In this document: positions 40,021 to 51,000 of the stretch, piece after piece
Numbering within the stretch: the first letter of the stretch is position 1
Layout: each line of letters begins with the position of its first letter
NCBI RefSeq assembly: GCF_009707385.1
Contig: NZ_CP046115.1
Location: forward strand, 434,001-498,000
Reading direction: 5' to 3'
Length of the DNA stretch: 64,000 nucleotides
From: Klebsiella oxytoca
Lineage (GTDB): Bacteria > Pseudomonadota > Gammaproteobacteria > Enterobacterales > Enterobacteriaceae
Program-made: the position numbers and the translations under genes
The notes under the pieces: generated by a model
The model's database searches: none
The model's input: only the letters and a program-made list of their open reading frames with translations
What the model was told of the DNA's origin: nothing

Positions 40021-41049
40021 TTAATACTGCTTTAAACCCAAATCAAGCGGCGTTTTGCTTGGCTCACCGCCAATTTCCCGCGCTAGCTTTGGTACCAGAT
40101 AGCCTGACACCAGCGTTAGCAACTCACGCATAATGGCCCGTGCTTCTTCATCACTCACCATGAAGTGCGCTGCGCCCTGGACTTTATCCAGCACATGCAG
40201 GTAATAAGGCATGACTCCGGCATCAAATAAAGCATTGCTCAGCTTTGCAAGAGTCTGCGCATTATCGTTTACCTCTCTAAGGAGTACGCTCTGGTTCAGT
40301 AGCGTAACGCCCGCCATGCGAAGCCTTTTCATCGCTGCACGAAATTCATTATCTATTTCGTTAGCATGGTTGATGTGGTTCACCAGCAGCACCTGCAACG
40401 ATGATGCAGAGATACGCGCCACCAGCGTGTCAGTAATACGAGCAGGAATGACCACTGGTAAACGGCTGTGAATGCGCAGACGTTTGATGTGAGGAATCGC
40501 TTCCAGCTGCGTCAACAGCCAATCAAGCTCATGATCCTTCGCCATCAGCGGGTCGCCACCGGAAAAGATGATTTCATCCAGTTCCGTATGAGCCGCAATG
40601 TACTCGAGGGCTGTCTGCCAGTTACGTTTATTGCCCTGATTTTCAGCATACGGGAAGTGGCGACGGAAACAATAACGGCAGTTTACCGCGCATCCGCCTT
40701 TAACCAGCAGTAAGGCGCGATTGCTGTATTTATGCAGCAGTCCGGGCACTACGCTGTGCTGTTCTTCCAGCGGATCCGTGGAATATCCCGGCGCGGTAAT
40801 AAACTCATCTTGAGAGGTAAGTACCTGACGAAGAAGAGGATCGTTAGGGTTGCCTGGTTCCATTCGGGCAATAAATGCCCGCGGGACACGCAGTGCGAAC
40901 AGGCGCTTTGCATCGCGTCCTGCCAATAGATTCGCATCAGCGTCTACATTTAAAAGATGCAGCAGTTCATCAGGACTGGTCACAACATCGGCAAGTTGCG
41001 TTAACCAATCTTCTCTGGATGGGGTATTTAGGGTTACAATATGCGCCAT
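40021..41049 (-). CDS. epmB: EF-P-lysine 2,3-aminomutase EpmB
   Basis: The 342-residue radical SAM enzyme converts alpha-lysine to beta-lysine, which EpmA attaches to EF-P. The radical SAM cluster motif is CAVNCRYCFR, and GGDP follows further on. Its divergent neighbour efp encodes the target; epmA is about 6 kb away in the same window. Confidence 0.96.
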   Translation of the reverse strand: MAHIVTLNTPSREDWLTQLADVVTSPDELLHLLNVDADANLLAGRDAKRLFALRVPRAFIARMEPGNPNDPLLRQVLTSQDEFITAPGYSTDPLEEQHSVVPGLLHKYSNRALLLVKGGCAVNCRYCFRRHFPYAENQGNKRNWQTALEYIAAHTELDEIIFSGGDPLMAKDHELDWLLTQLEAIPHIKRLRIHSRLPVVIPARITDTLVARISASSLQVLLVNHINHANEIDNEFRAAMKRLRMAGVTLLNQSVLLREVNDNAQTLAKLSNALFDAGVMPYYLHVLDKVQGAAHFMVSDEEARAIMRELLTLVSGYLVPKLAREIGGEPSKTPLDLGLKQY

Positions 41050-41091
41050 TTTGTGGCTTAGCTACCAATTAACAAAGTTTCAGAGGGCCTT

Positions 41092-41658
41092 ATGGCGACT
41101 TACTATAGCAACGATTTTCGTGCCGGTCTTAAAATCATGATGGACGGCGAACCTTATGCAGTTGAAGCCAGTGAATTCGTTAAACCAGGTAAAGGTCAGG
41201 CTTTTGCGCGCGTTAAGCTGCGCCGCCTGCTGACTGGTACCCGCGTAGAGAAAACCTTCAAGTCTACAGATTCTGCTGAAGGTGCGGACGTTGTCGATAT
41301 GAACCTGACTTACCTGTATAACGACGGTGAGTTCTGGCACTTCATGAATAACTCTACTTTTGAACAGCTGGCCGCTGACGCTAAAGCCGTTGGCGACAAC
41401 GCTAAATGGCTGCTGGATCAGGCTGAATGTATCGTGACTCTGTGGAACGGTCAGCCAATTTCTGTTACCCCGCCGAACTTTGTTGAGCTGGAAATCGTTG
41501 AAACCGATCCAGGCCTGAAAGGCGATACTGCTGGTACCGGCGGTAAACCTGCAACTCTCTCCACTGGCGCCGTGGTTAAAGTTCCGCTGTTCGTACAGAT
41601 CGGCGAAGTCATCAAAGTGGATACTCGCTCTGGTGAATATGTATCCCGCGTGAAGTAA
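41092..41658 (+). CDS. efp: Elongation factor P
   Basis: The 188-residue protein rescues ribosomes stalled at polyproline. The modification loop [11 protein letters not shown] carries the lysine that EpmA/EpmB beta-lysylate (Lys34). The length equals that of E. coli EF-P. It is divergent from epmB with 42 bp between starts. Confidence 0.98.
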   Translation: MATYYSNDFRAGLKIMMDGEPYAVEASEFVKPGKGQAFARVKLRRLLTGTRVEKTFKSTDSAEGADVVDMNLTYLYNDGEFWHFMNNSTFEQLAADAKAVGDNAKWLLDQAECIVTLWNGQPISVTPPNFVELEIVETDPGLKGDTAGTGGKPATLSTGAVVKVPLFVQIGEVIKVDTRSGEYVSRVK

Positions 41659-41677
41659 TTTATGCGATGAGATGGTT

Positions 41678-41698
41678 GGCGCAGCGTGATGCTGCGCC
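41678..41698 (+). terminator. Hairpin after efp
   Basis: A GGCGCAGC/GCTGCGCC stem lies 19 bp after the efp stop. There is no long T run, so termination may be partial. Confidence 0.45.
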
Positions 41699-41728
41699 CT
41701 CTACAGCACGAAATGACAGGCAAGGAAG

Positions 41729-41860
41729 ATGCAGCAGACACTCAAGATTTTGATACTGATATTTCTGAGCGGTTCACTTCTTGCGGGATGCAATACGGCT
41801 CGTGGCGTTGGTGAAGATATCCAGAGTCTCGGTCATGCTATTTCTCACGCCGTCAGCTAG
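41729..41860 (+). CDS. ecnA: Entericidin A
   Basis: The 43-residue lipoprotein has the lipobox LLAGC (Cys21) and the entericidin pattern NTARGVGEDIQSLGHAIS. EcnA is described as the antidote to EcnB. GGAAG precedes the ATG. It is followed about 170 bp later by ecnB. Confidence 0.92.
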   Translation: MQQTLKILILIFLSGSLLAGCNTARGVGEDIQSLGHAISHAVS

Positions 41861-42031
41861 TTTTTAGTTCATCAGGCAATTCTTATTCATATTCATAATC
41901 TCCACGCTCCTGCTGGCCCACTTCCGTAATTTCTTTTTCTCCGAAAAAACGCTGAGATTCCCTCATCCTGAACCAGGTTGTCTATGCTTATAAGGCACGA
42001 TAACTAAAACTGGTAAATTAAGGATAACATC

Positions 42032-42178
42032 ATGGTAAAAAAAGCGATTGCAGCGGTCTTTACGGTTTTGGTCCTCTCCTCAGCATTGACCGGATGTAAC
42101 ACCACGCGCGGTGTTGGTCAGGATATTTCAGATGGCGGTAATGCTATTTCTGGTGCAGCAACCAAAGCTCAGCAATAG
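42032..42178 (+). CDS. ecnB: Entericidin B
   Basis: The 48-residue lipoprotein has lipobox ALTGC (Cys22) and the conserved [21 protein letters not shown]. The toxin partner of EcnA, it promotes lysis in stationary phase. AAGGAT lies 8 bases before the ATG. In E. coli it is sigma-S dependent; that cannot be checked here. Confidence 0.94.
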   Translation: MVKKAIAAVFTVLVLSSALTGCNTTRGVGQDISDGGNAISGAATKAQQ

Positions 42179-42260
42179 ACCGTGGCGGTACGGCCACAGG
42201 TCGTACCGTTCTTCCTCCCATTTGCTACATTGTGTATAATTCCCGCGATTTTTCATCTAC

Positions 42261-42305
42261 CTTACGGGACGACCCGTAAGCGTTTCACATCTGGGGACGG
42301 CCCCA
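42261..42305 (+). promoter_or_regulatory. Guanidine-II (mini-ykkC) riboswitch of sugE
   Basis: Two hairpins carry the diagnostic ACGR loops. The first has an 8-bp stem CTTACGGG/CCCGTAAG closing ACGA (42261-42280). The second has a 5-bp stem TGGGG/CCCCA closing ACGG (42292-42305). The ribosome site AAAGGAG (42308-42314) follows at once, fitting control of translation of the exporter by guanidinium. Confidence 0.93.
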
Positions 42306-42318
42306 TTAAAGGAGCCAT

Positions 42319-42636
42319 ATGTCCTGGTTAGTGCTGTTTATCGCTGGTCTGCTGGAAGTTGTCTGGGCAGTCGGTCTGAAATATACCCACGGCTTTAGTC
42401 GCCTGGTGCCAAGCGTGATAACCATCGCTGCGATGGTTATCAGCATGGCGCTGTTGTCATGGTCGATGAAAACGCTACCTGTGGGAACGGCTTACGCGGT
42501 TTGGACCGGGATTGGCGCAGTCGGCGCAGCGATCACGGGGATTATCCTGCTTGGAGAATCCGCCAGCCCGATGCGCATTGCCAGCCTGGCGTGTATCGTG
42601 ATTGGTATTATTGGCCTGAAAATTAGCGCTCATTGA
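42319..42636 (+). CDS. sugE: Guanidinium exporter SugE/Gdx (SMR family)
   Basis: The 105-residue, four-helix small multidrug resistance protein starts [21 protein letters not shown], with the conserved Glu14 in its first helix. Gdx subtype members export guanidinium by proton exchange. The guanidine-II riboswitch just upstream supports this role. Its stop overlaps the convergent blc gene by 7 bp. Confidence 0.96.
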   Translation: MSWLVLFIAGLLEVVWAVGLKYTHGFSRLVPSVITIAAMVISMALLSWSMKTLPVGTAYAVWTGIGAVGAAITGIILLGESASPMRIASLACIVIGIIGLKISAH

Positions 42637-43163
42637 TAATGCTGATTGACCCATAATAGTTTACTCACGTCGAAGCCCTGCCGGGTGGCAATGTCCAGCA
42701 TCTGCTGCTTCATTTCCGGCGGGATCTTCGGCGTGCGCGCCAGCAGCCACAGATAGTCGCGGTCTGGTCCGCAAACCAGCGCGTAGCGATATTCTTTATC
42801 CAGCGCAATCACATTATAGCCGCCGTAGAAGGGGCCGAAAAATGAGACTTTCAGCGCGGCGCGAGTGGCCTCTCCGGTAAAGTAGGCAACGCCGTCGGTT
42901 TTCTGCCACATTCCCCGGTCTGGGTTGTATCCCTTATTTACCACGTCCAGCCCTCCATCATCGCGCAGGCTATAAGTCGCCGTGACTTTTTCTAAGCCGC
43001 TTTCAAAATTGTGATCGAAGCGCGCAATCTCATACCAGGTACCAAGGTAGCGCTGAGTAGTGAATGGGCTGACTACGGTTACGCCAGGGGGAGGTGTCGG
43101 AGTGGTACAGGCTGCAAGCAGAAATGAAGCGGCAACAACCGCAATGATGGGTAGCAGACGCAT
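42630..43163 (-). CDS. blc: Outer-membrane lipocalin Blc
   Basis: The 177-residue lipoprotein has lipobox LLAAC (Cys19) and the lipocalin signature [13 protein letters not shown], with the second conserved region [17 protein letters not shown]. It binds lysophospholipids and fatty acids at the outer membrane. E. coli has ampC between blc and frdD; here only 140 bp separate them. Confidence 0.95.
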   Translation of the reverse strand: MRLLPIIAVVAASFLLAACTTPTPPPGVTVVSPFTTQRYLGTWYEIARFDHNFESGLEKVTATYSLRDDGGLDVVNKGYNPDRGMWQKTDGVAYFTGEATRAALKVSFFGPFYGGYNVIALDKEYRYALVCGPDRDYLWLLARTPKIPPEMKQQMLDIATRQGFDVSKLLWVNQHYQ

Positions 43164-43238
43164 GATAATTTCCTTGCCGTTTTTAAACTAAGTGTAGATT
43201 CAGGCAGGAAAAATACGGCAGAATTTTCTTCAGAAGAG

Positions 43239-43265
43239 AGCCCGGTAACATAATGCTACCGGGCT
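43239..43265 (-). terminator. frd operon terminator
   Basis: AGCCCGGTA/TACCGGGCT stem, 38 bp after the frdD stop on the minus strand, followed by CTCTTC. Confidence 0.6.
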
Positions 43266-43303
43266 TGTCTTAGCCGCAGTAAAAGCAGCGTGCGGATATC
43301 AGT

Positions 43304-43663
43304 TTAGATGAACAATATGCCGACCAGAGTGACGACGGTCAGAATCGCCGCAAGGCCGTAGAAAACCCACTTACCGTTAGGTACGTGAATTTTCAAATCG
43401 TGCATCGCATGGTGAATACGGTGCAGTCCGCACCACAGCGGCAGAACAATCATCAGGAAAATAAATGCACGGCCAATAAAGCTCTGGGCAAAACTCAGCA
43501 CGCGTTCGTAGCTGAAGGCGTCTGCGGGAGCCAGACCGAGCGGCATCATGATACCGACCAGCAGCACAATGACCGGAGCGACAATCGCTCCCCACATGCC
43601 GCCAGCGCCAAATAGCCCCCAGAATACCGGCTCATCAGAACGTTTTGGTTTGGGATTAATCAT
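43304..43663 (-). CDS. frdD: Fumarate reductase membrane anchor FrdD
   Basis: The 119-residue inner-membrane subunit has three helices and, with FrdC, binds menaquinone and anchors FrdAB. The ATG at 43663 ([22 protein letters not shown]) matches E. coli exactly in start and length; a longer upstream frame is rejected. It is the last gene of frdABCD. Confidence 0.97.
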   Translation of the reverse strand: MINPKPKRSDEPVFWGLFGAGGMWGAIVAPVIVLLVGIMMPLGLAPADAFSYERVLSFAQSFIGRAFIFLMIVLPLWCGLHRIHHAMHDLKIHVPNGKWVFYGLAAILTVVTLVGILFI

Positions 43664-43673
43664 TCCAGCCTCC

Positions 43674-44069
43674 TTACCAGAACAGGGCGACAAACAGGAT
43701 GACTACGGTCACGACCGCAGTGACGACCCAAAGCCCTTTTATAATTGGCTCTGGCCCCATTTTCTCGCCTTTAACAATGATATTGGCGGCTTTCGGCGCC
43801 AGTTCAAACCAGGTTTTGGTATGCAGCAGCGCGGCTGCAAGCGTGATCAGGTTCAGGATCACGACTATCGGGTTTTGTAGAAAACCGACATACCCAGCCC
43901 AGCTCTCCGCGCCGTGCTTCAGCGCGAACAGCCCGTAAATCAGCACGATGCTGAACCAGACCGTAGGTACCGCCGTTCCTTCGCGCAGCATATAGAAGCG
44001 ATAAAACGGCAGCTTTTTCCACCAGGTGGACGGCATCGGCCGCACGTAGGGTTTGCGTTTAGTCGTCAT
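43674..44069 (-). CDS. frdC: Fumarate reductase membrane anchor FrdC
   Basis: The 131-residue subunit has three helices and the quinone-site Glu in the first ([17 protein letters not shown]). It lies 10 bp after frdB and 10 bp before frdD. Confidence 0.97.
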   Translation of the reverse strand: MTTKRKPYVRPMPSTWWKKLPFYRFYMLREGTAVPTVWFSIVLIYGLFALKHGAESWAGYVGFLQNPIVVILNLITLAAALLHTKTWFELAPKAANIIVKGEKMGPEPIIKGLWVVTAVVTVVILFVALFW

Positions 44070-44079
44070 ACTGCACTCC

Positions 44080-44814
44080 TTAGCGTGGTTTCAGGGTAGC
44101 GATAAGAAAGTCTTTCGAGCTTTCTACCTTGCCCTGCTGGATCGCGGCCGCCGGGTCGACGTGTTTAGGGCAGACTTCGGAGCAGTAGCCCACGAAAGTA
44201 CATGTCCAGACGCCATTCTGACCGTTAAGCTGCGCCATACGTTCCTTCTTACCGTGGTCGCGGCTATCTTCGTTGTAACGATGGGCGAGGGTGATCGCCG
44301 CCGGACCGATAAACTCCGGGTTCAGGCCAAACTGCGGGCAGGCCGCGTAGCACAGGCCACAGTTGATGCAGCCGGAGAACTGGTGGTACTTCGCCATTTG
44401 CGCCGGCGTCTGCTTATTTGGTCCCTGATCCGGCGTGCGCGGGTTGCCGATAATGTATGGCTTAATGGCTTCCAGGCTTTCGATAAAGTGGGTCATATCG
44501 ACCACCAGATCGCGCTCAATCGGGAAATTGGCCAGCGCCTCAACCTTAATACCTTTGGTGTATTCACGCAGGAAGGTTTTACACGCCAGTTTTGGAACCT
44601 TGTTCACCATCATGCCGCAAGAACCGCAGATCGCCATACGGCAGGACCAGCGATAGCTAAGGTCCGGTGCGAGGTTATCTTTGATGTAACCCAGAGCATC
44701 AAGCAGCGAGGTTTGTTCATCGTAAGGAACTTCATAGAAAGCGCTGTGCGGTGCTACGTCCACCTCCGGATTGTAGCGCACGACTTCAACTTTCATGTTT
44801 TTCATCTCAGCCAT
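44080..44814 (-). CDS. frdB: Fumarate reductase iron-sulfur subunit FrdB
   Basis: The 244-residue subunit passes electrons from quinol to FrdA. It has the 2Fe-2S motif ([14 protein letters not shown]) and two cysteine clusters for 4Fe-4S and 3Fe-4S centres ([12 protein letters not shown] and CSEVCP). It overlaps the end of frdA by 8 bp. Confidence 0.98.
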   Translation of the reverse strand: MAEMKNMKVEVVRYNPEVDVAPHSAFYEVPYDEQTSLLDALGYIKDNLAPDLSYRWSCRMAICGSCGMMVNKVPKLACKTFLREYTKGIKVEALANFPIERDLVVDMTHFIESLEAIKPYIIGNPRTPDQGPNKQTPAQMAKYHQFSGCINCGLCYAACPQFGLNPEFIGPAAITLAHRYNEDSRDHGKKERMAQLNGQNGVWTCTFVGYCSEVCPKHVDPAAAIQQGKVESSKDFLIATLKPR

Positions 44815-46597
44815 TCGTCGTCTCCTTCTTCTCGGCTGCTTCCGCTTCAGCGCCGTACACGCGTTTTGCTGGCGGCAGAGTGGTGATTTTTACATCACTA
44901 TACTCCAGACTTGTATTGCCGTCGGCATCGCGGAAGGCGAGGGTATGCTTAAGGAAGTTGACGTCGTCGCGCTCGGTGCAGCCTTCATCCAGACGCTGAT
45001 GCGCGCCGCGAGACTCTTTACGAGCAAGGGCGGAATGAGCCATACATTCGGCGACGTTCAGACCATGACCCAGTTCGATGGTATAAAGCAGGTCGGTATT
45101 GAAGACGCTGGAGGTATCGGTGATACGCACGCGCTTGAAGCGCTCCTGCAGCTCGGCCAGCTTATCAACCGTTTTCTGCATGAGCTCCGGCGTACGGTAA
45201 ATGCCGCAGCCTTCTTCCATCGACATACCCATTTCGTCACGGATTTTCGCCCAGTTCTCGTTACCCTCCTGGTTAACCAGATCTTTCAGGCGCTTCTCAA
45301 TATCGATGACCTGCGCATCCAGCGCGGCGCTATTAGCCTCGCCCGCTTCGGCTGCGCGCAGCATGGCCTGTTCACCGGCCAGACGGCCAAAGACCACCAG
45401 TTCTGCCAGGGAGTTGGAGCCAAGGCGGTTGGCGCCGTGCAGGCCCACAGAGGAACATTCGCCGACGGCAAACAGTCCTTTGATGCGGGTTTCACACTGC
45501 TGATCGGTTTCGATCCCGCCCATGGTGTAGTGCGCGGTTGGACGCACCGGAATCGGATCTTTCACCGGATCGACACCAACGTAGGCCTTTGACAGCTCAC
45601 AGATAAACGGCAGACGTTCAAGCAGCTTTTTCTCGCCTAAATGGCGCAGATCGAGATAAACCACATCGCCTCGCGGCGTTGGGATCGTGTTGCCCTTGCG
45701 CCATTCGTGCCAGAAAGCCTGGGAGACTTTGTCGCGTGGTCCCAGCTCCATATATTTGTTTTTCGGTTCGCCCAGCGGGGTTTCCGGACCCATGCCGTAA
45801 TCCTGCAGATAGCGGTAGCCGTTCTTGTTGACCAGAATGCCGCCTTCACCGCGACAGCCTTCCGTCATCAGAATACCGGAACCCGGCAGTCCGGTGGGGT
45901 GATATTGTACGAACTCCATGTCGCGCAATGGTACGCCGTGGCTGAGCGCCATGCCCATACCGTCGCCGGTGACGATCCCGCCGTTGGTATTGTAACGATA
46001 CACGCGTCCTGCACCGCCGGTCGCCAGGATTACCGCGTTGGCGCGGATCTGTACCAGCGTTCCTTCCATCATGTTCATTGCGACCAGACCACGGGCCTGA
46101 CCGTCATCAACCAGGATATCGAGGACAAAATGCTCATCAAAGCGCTGGATTTGCGGGAATTGCAGGGAGGTCTGGAACAGGGTATGCAGCATATGAAAGC
46201 CGGTTTTATCGGCTGCGAACCAGGTTCGTTCGATCTTCATACCGCCGAATCGCCGGACGTTGACGCTACCGTCCGGACGACGGCTCCACGGGCATCCCCA
46301 CTGTTCGAGCTGGGTCATTTCCGTCGGGCAGTGATGAACGAAGTAGTCAACGACGTCCTGCTCACACAGCCAGTCGCCGCCTGCTACGGTGTCGTGGAAA
46401 TGGTACTCAAAGCTATCATGATCCTGCGCGACGGCTGCGGAACCCCCTTCAGCAGCAACGGTATGGCTGCGCATAGGATAGACTTTTGAAATTAGAGCGA
46501 TTTTAGCATTTGGATTAGCTTGCGCGGCGGCTATTGCAGCACGAAGACCTGCTCCGCCTGCGCCAATTACGGCAAGATCGGCTTGAAAAGTTTGCAC
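44807..46597 (-). CDS. frdA: Fumarate reductase flavoprotein subunit FrdA
   Basis: The 596-residue catalytic subunit reduces fumarate to succinate in anaerobic respiration and carries covalent FAD. Visible are the FAD-binding [10 protein letters not shown], the flavinylation site in [11 protein letters not shown], and active-site segments HPTGLPGSG and [12 protein letters not shown] chose a GTG at 46597 with AGGA upstream, matching the E. coli protein; an ATG 54 bases earlier adds an unrelated extension. It is first in frdABCD. Confidence 0.98.
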   Translation of the reverse strand: MQTFQADLAVIGAGGAGLRAAIAAAQANPNAKIALISKVYPMRSHTVAAEGGSAAVAQDHDSFEYHFHDTVAGGDWLCEQDVVDYFVHHCPTEMTQLEQWGCPWSRRPDGSVNVRRFGGMKIERTWFAADKTGFHMLHTLFQTSLQFPQIQRFDEHFVLDILVDDGQARGLVAMNMMEGTLVQIRANAVILATGGAGRVYRYNTNGGIVTGDGMGMALSHGVPLRDMEFVQYHPTGLPGSGILMTEGCRGEGGILVNKNGYRYLQDYGMGPETPLGEPKNKYMELGPRDKVSQAFWHEWRKGNTIPTPRGDVVYLDLRHLGEKKLLERLPFICELSKAYVGVDPVKDPIPVRPTAHYTMGGIETDQQCETRIKGLFAVGECSSVGLHGANRLGSNSLAELVVFGRLAGEQAMLRAAEAGEANSAALDAQVIDIEKRLKDLVNQEGNENWAKIRDEMGMSMEEGCGIYRTPELMQKTVDKLAELQERFKRVRITDTSSVFNTDLLYTIELGHGLNVAECMAHSALARKESRGAHQRLDEGCTERDDVNFLKHTLAFRDADGNTSLEYSDVKITTLPPAKRVYGAEAEAAEKKETTNG

Positions 46598-46698
46598 GAC
46601 ATTCCTCCAGTTTTTGTTTATTTCGCCGCCGGGCTGGCGAAAACGTATCACTGCTCCTTTATAGGTAAGGAGTATAGCCGTACGGCTGTGAGGGAAAA

Positions 46699-46712
46699 TT
46701 GACGTGTTCGAT
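46699..46712 (-). promoter_or_regulatory. FNR-like site upstream of frdA
   Basis: The minus strand reads ATCGA-N4-GTCAA, a degenerate TTGAT-N4-ATCAA dyad about 100 bp before frdA. As I recall, the E. coli frd promoter has nearly the same degenerate site, and FNR activates frd without oxygen. Confidence 0.55.
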
Positions 46713-46872
46713 TTTTTTATCGTTATGTGCGGTTGTTTATCTATATCCTTTATGTTTTTGGGCTATCAATAAATTAAACTTATGTAACTCGCGTACGCTT
46801 TCGCACAAAATTTGTTTCATTCTCCGGTTACGAGTAGACTTCGTGCCCTTGTTTCAAATCGGAGAAAGAACC

Positions 46873-47850
46873 ATGAGCGAAACGGCAACCTGGCAGCCGA
46901 GCGCGTCCATTCCAAATCTTTTAAAACGCGCAGCGGTAATGGCGGAAATTCGTCGTTTCTTTACCGACCGCGGCGTGCTGGAGGTGGAGACGCCCTGCAT
47001 GAGTCAGGCGACGGTGACGGATATCCATATGGTCCCGTTTGAGACGCGTTTCGTAGGGCCGGGCCATTCTCAGGGGATGAATCTGTATCTGATGACCAGT
47101 CCGGAGTACCACATGAAGCGTCTGCTGGCGGCCGGTTGCGGTCCGGTGTTTCAGCTGTGCCGTAACTTTCGTAACGAAGAGATGGGGCGCCATCATAACC
47201 CGGAATTCACCATGCTGGAGTGGTATCGTCCGTGCTATGACATGTACCGGCTGATTAACGAGGTAGACGATCTGCTACAGCAGGTACTTGACTGCCAGCC
47301 AGCGGAAAGCCTTTCTTATCAGCAAGCCTTCCTGCGTTATCTGGAAATCGACCCGCTATCGGCGGATAAAACGCAGCTGCGCGAAGTGGCGGCGAAGATG
47401 GATTTGAGCAATATTGCCGACACCGAAGAAGATCGGGATACGCTGCTCCAGCTGCTTTTTGTTATAGGCGTTGAGCCGCATATTGGTAAGGATCGGCCGA
47501 CGTTTATTTATCACTTCCCGGCCAGCCAGGCGTCGCTGGCGCAAATCAGCACCGAAGATCACCGCGTGGCGGAGCGTTTTGAGGTCTATTACAAAGGGCT
47601 CGAACTGGCGAATGGTTTTCATGAACTGACTGACGCGCGTGAACAGCGGCAGCGGTTTGAACAGGATAACCGCAAGCGTGCGGCTCGCGGCCTGCCGCAG
47701 CAGCCAATTGATTATAATCTGCTGGCCGCGATGGAGGCGGGTCTGCCGGATTGTTCCGGCGTGGCGATGGGCGTTGACCGCATTGTCATGCTGGCGCTGG
47801 GTGCAGAAAGCATCGGTGAAGTTATCTCCTTTACCGTCGATCGCGCCTGA
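46873..47850 (+). CDS. epmA: EF-P-lysine lysyltransferase EpmA
   Basis: The 325-residue class II lysyl-tRNA-synthetase paralogue transfers beta-lysine to EF-P. It lacks the anticodon-binding domain of LysRS. Class II motifs are visible: [20 protein letters not shown] (motif 2) and [12 protein letters not shown] (motif 3). The ATG at 46873 with GGAGAAAG upstream gives the E. coli length; the frame is open upstream. It is divergent from frdA. Confidence 0.97.
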   Translation: MSETATWQPSASIPNLLKRAAVMAEIRRFFTDRGVLEVETPCMSQATVTDIHMVPFETRFVGPGHSQGMNLYLMTSPEYHMKRLLAAGCGPVFQLCRNFRNEEMGRHHNPEFTMLEWYRPCYDMYRLINEVDDLLQQVLDCQPAESLSYQQAFLRYLEIDPLSADKTQLREVAAKMDLSNIADTEEDRDTLLQLLFVIGVEPHIGKDRPTFIYHFPASQASLAQISTEDHRVAERFEVYYKGLELANGFHELTDAREQRQRFEQDNRKRAARGLPQQPIDYNLLAAMEAGLPDCSGVAMGVDRIVMLALGAESIGEVISFTVDRA

Positions 47851-47993
47851 CATGCCTCTCCGCTTCCCTTTCAACGATGCAAAGGGAAGCCGCTCTTACT
47901 GGTCTGAACAGACCCCAGGTTCCCCTTAGTCATTTGTCGAAACCACGCTTTGACAGCGTTCTCGACCGCTGTTGTTAAGCTTCTTTTTCGTCA

Positions 47994-48060
47994 CGGGTAC
48001 AAAAGGCTGAGAGATACCGCCGATGAACGGCGTTAACCGGTATGGTTGTGAAGGCCGGTA
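47994..48060 (+). promoter_or_regulatory. TPP-riboswitch-like sequence fragment
   Basis: The segment GGGTACAAAAGGCTGAGAGATACC resembles the first half of a thiamine pyrophosphate aptamer (GGGTGC..CTGAGA..ATACC). A looser GAAC..GGTATGG part follows. No thiamine gene lies downstream, and the second half matches poorly. It could be a decayed riboswitch or chance. Confidence 0.25.
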
Positions 48061-48066
48061 CGTACG

Positions 48067-48098
48067 GGCCTTGCCTGCGTTCAGGCAAGGCCATTTTT
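48067..48098 (+). terminator. Terminator between epmA and mscM
   Basis: A perfect 11-bp stem GGCCTTGCCTG/CAGGCAAGGCC with loop CGTT is followed by ATTTTT. It overlaps the 3' end of mscM by two bases. Confidence 0.75.
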
Positions 48099-51000
48099 AC
48101 AGGCTGCCGGGGGTACGGCTGGTTTTCCCTGCTGAAGTCAGGGAGCGGCTGGTTTTTCTGCCATCAATACTTTCCAGGCGCATCTGGAACGGCGGGAACG
48201 GCATATCGATGCCGTGTTCGCGGAACCCGGCCAGAATTAGCTGATGCATCTCATGACGTAGCGGCATACGGTGCCCCATTTCCGCGGCATAAATACGCAG
48301 CTCGAAAATCTGAATCCCCTGCTGCAGGTCAACGAGGAACGCTTCCGGCGTCGGAGTATCGATGACCAACGAACAGCGGTGCGCGGCGGTCAGCAGGATC
48401 TGCACGACTTCCTCGGTATTGGCATCCACCGGCGCAGGTACCGTTAACACCACGCGGGTAACGGAATCCGACAACGACCAGTTGATGAACTGCTCGGTGA
48501 TGAATGCCTTATTAGGCACAATAATTTCTTTACGGTCCCAGTCGCTGATGGTGGTTGCGCGGGTATTAATACGCGTAACGCTGCCGGTGAGATCGCGAAT
48601 GGTGACCGTATCGCCAATACGTATCGGTTTCTCAAACAGGATAATCAGGCCGGAGATAAAGTTGGCGAAGATCTCCTGCAAACCAAAACCAAGGCCCACA
48701 CCAAGAGCGGCAATAAGCCACTGCAGCTTCGCCCATTCGATCCCAATCATGGAGAAGCCAACCAGACCGCCGATCAGCATCAGCAGATACTTGGTAATAG
48801 TGGTGATGGCGTAGCCGGTGCCCGGCGTTAGTTCCAGATGCTGGAGAATAGCCAGTTCCAGCAGCGCGGGCAGATTGCGCACCAGCTGGGTGGTGATAAT
48901 CAGCACCAGAATAGCAATGAGCACCGCACCGAGTGTAATTGGCTCCAGGCTCTCAACCCCCTGCACCGTGGAGGTCACGTCCCATAGCGAAATATTTTCC
49001 AGGAAGCCAAACGCGGAGTGGATTTCTGACCATAGTACGATAACCGACACCAGCGCGATCAGCATCAGCAGGGAGCGAACCAGGCGCAACGACTGGGTAC
49101 TGATGGCATCAAGATCGACCTCGCTGACCTCAGCCTCCATTGAACCTTCCGGGCTGCTGGTGTGCTGGACTTCTTCTTCGCCACGCGCACGCTGGGCGAG
49201 GATCTCCGCCCGTCGGTGCTTCGCGCGATCGAACGCCAGACGACGGCGCTGAATGAGCATCCAGCGGCGAATAATGTGATAAACCACCAGCAGTAGAAAC
49301 CAGATGGCGACCGAGGTTTCAAGCCTGGCGAGCAGCGCCTGCGATGTCGCGAGATAACCGATCGCTGCTGCCAGCATCGCCACCAGGGGCGCGCCGAGCA
49401 GCATATTCCACAGCAGTCGGTTTAACATATTGTCGCCGCTGCCTTCTTTGTCGAGATACAGCGGTATTCCAGCTCGTTTCAGGCTCAGAGTGACCATTGC
49501 CAGCGCGCCGCAAATCAGCATGAAACAAAGGCGGCCCAGCGAGGCGGAAAACTCACGATCGTTGAGATTATCGAAAGTAATCAGCGCCATAATCAGTGGC
49601 ACAATCAGGCCGATGCTCATCAGATAGTAGCGCATCGCTTTGCTGACGCGGCTGCGCGGCCATGCAAAGTGGGCGATGAACAGGCCGTTCGGGCGGGCGA
49701 AGGTCGCGCATATCATCACCACCCACAGCAGCGGCACCGTAGCGGTAACGCTATCGCCAATGGCGACCGCCAGCGGGAAAGGCCAGGCGGCCTGCAAACC
49801 GTAGCCGAGCGTCATCCACAGAACCGGCAGCGGCGAGGCGACCAGTATTGACCAGAACACCGTACGCAACGTGAGCCAGAAGTGATCCTGCGTGACTTTA
49901 CCCACGCGCGCGCTGGAGCGCTCAAGAAAGCTGGTAAAGTGGCGGCGCGAGCTGATGCTGAATCCGACCAGAATGAGCGCGAAAAATAGCGGCAGTAAGG
50001 TCTCTTTACTGGTCAGCATCATCATGCTGGCTTTACCAAGCTGGCTCATGGTATCGAGCGAGATCAGACGGCGTAAATCCTGAACGATCTCCAGAGGCCA
50101 TGAGAAGCCGATTGGGCTGACATCGGAGGTCCAGAACAGATAGCGATGGGTCGCTTCGTTTATCTCTTTAAGGGCATCCTCCAACTGACCGTTAGCGACT
50201 TTCAGCTTGGTCAGTTCGAGCATCAGCGTATCACCGCCGCGCAGCAGGGAGTTGAGTAGTTCAGTCTGCGTGCGCATCTGAGCCTGCAGAATCTGGTTCT
50301 GTTCGCCGGTGAGCGGTTCGCCATCCGCCTGGCGAATTTGTTTCAGCTGCGACTGTTTGCCGAGCTGATCTTCATAGCGCAAGCGCTGCACGCGCAGCTG
50401 CCCCATTTCCGTATCCAGCTGCTGCGGTCGCGGGGTTTCCGGCAGACGCGCAACCTGCGCGCGCAAGGCTTCGCCAAGCAGATTGGAAGAGCCGAGCCAC
50501 TGGGACTGCTCGCGTAGCGTATTTAAAGCCTGGCGTACCTGGAGAGTTTGATTGGTTGCCTGGCGCTGCTGAGAGGCGATCAGATCCATCCGCTGCGCCT
50601 GCTGGTTCAGCGCCAGCGACAGCTCGCGGTTAACTTTAAATTGAGCCACGATATCCGGCGGTAGGTTCTCACTGTTTTCCGCCAGCAGTTCGGTGCTTTC
50701 CAGCGCTTTTTCCGCTTCGCGCTGTCGTTGATTGTTTAGCTGATTACGCAGCGCCTGAAGCCAGGCGTCGAGCTGTTCGCTCTCTTTCTGCGCCAGCTCG
50801 GAACGCATCCGTGAAAGTTCCTGGCGGTTATTGGCGGAAAGCTGGGCCAGATCCAGCTCATCAACCAGCGCTTTCAGCCGCGCGGACTCCGCCTGCAGGC
50901 CAAGATTCTGCGCCTGAGCCAGCGGCGTATTGCTGCTCTGCGCGCCAACCCGGCGTTCGACCTCGTTCAACTGGCGGCGAGCATCGCTCTGCTGCTGCGG

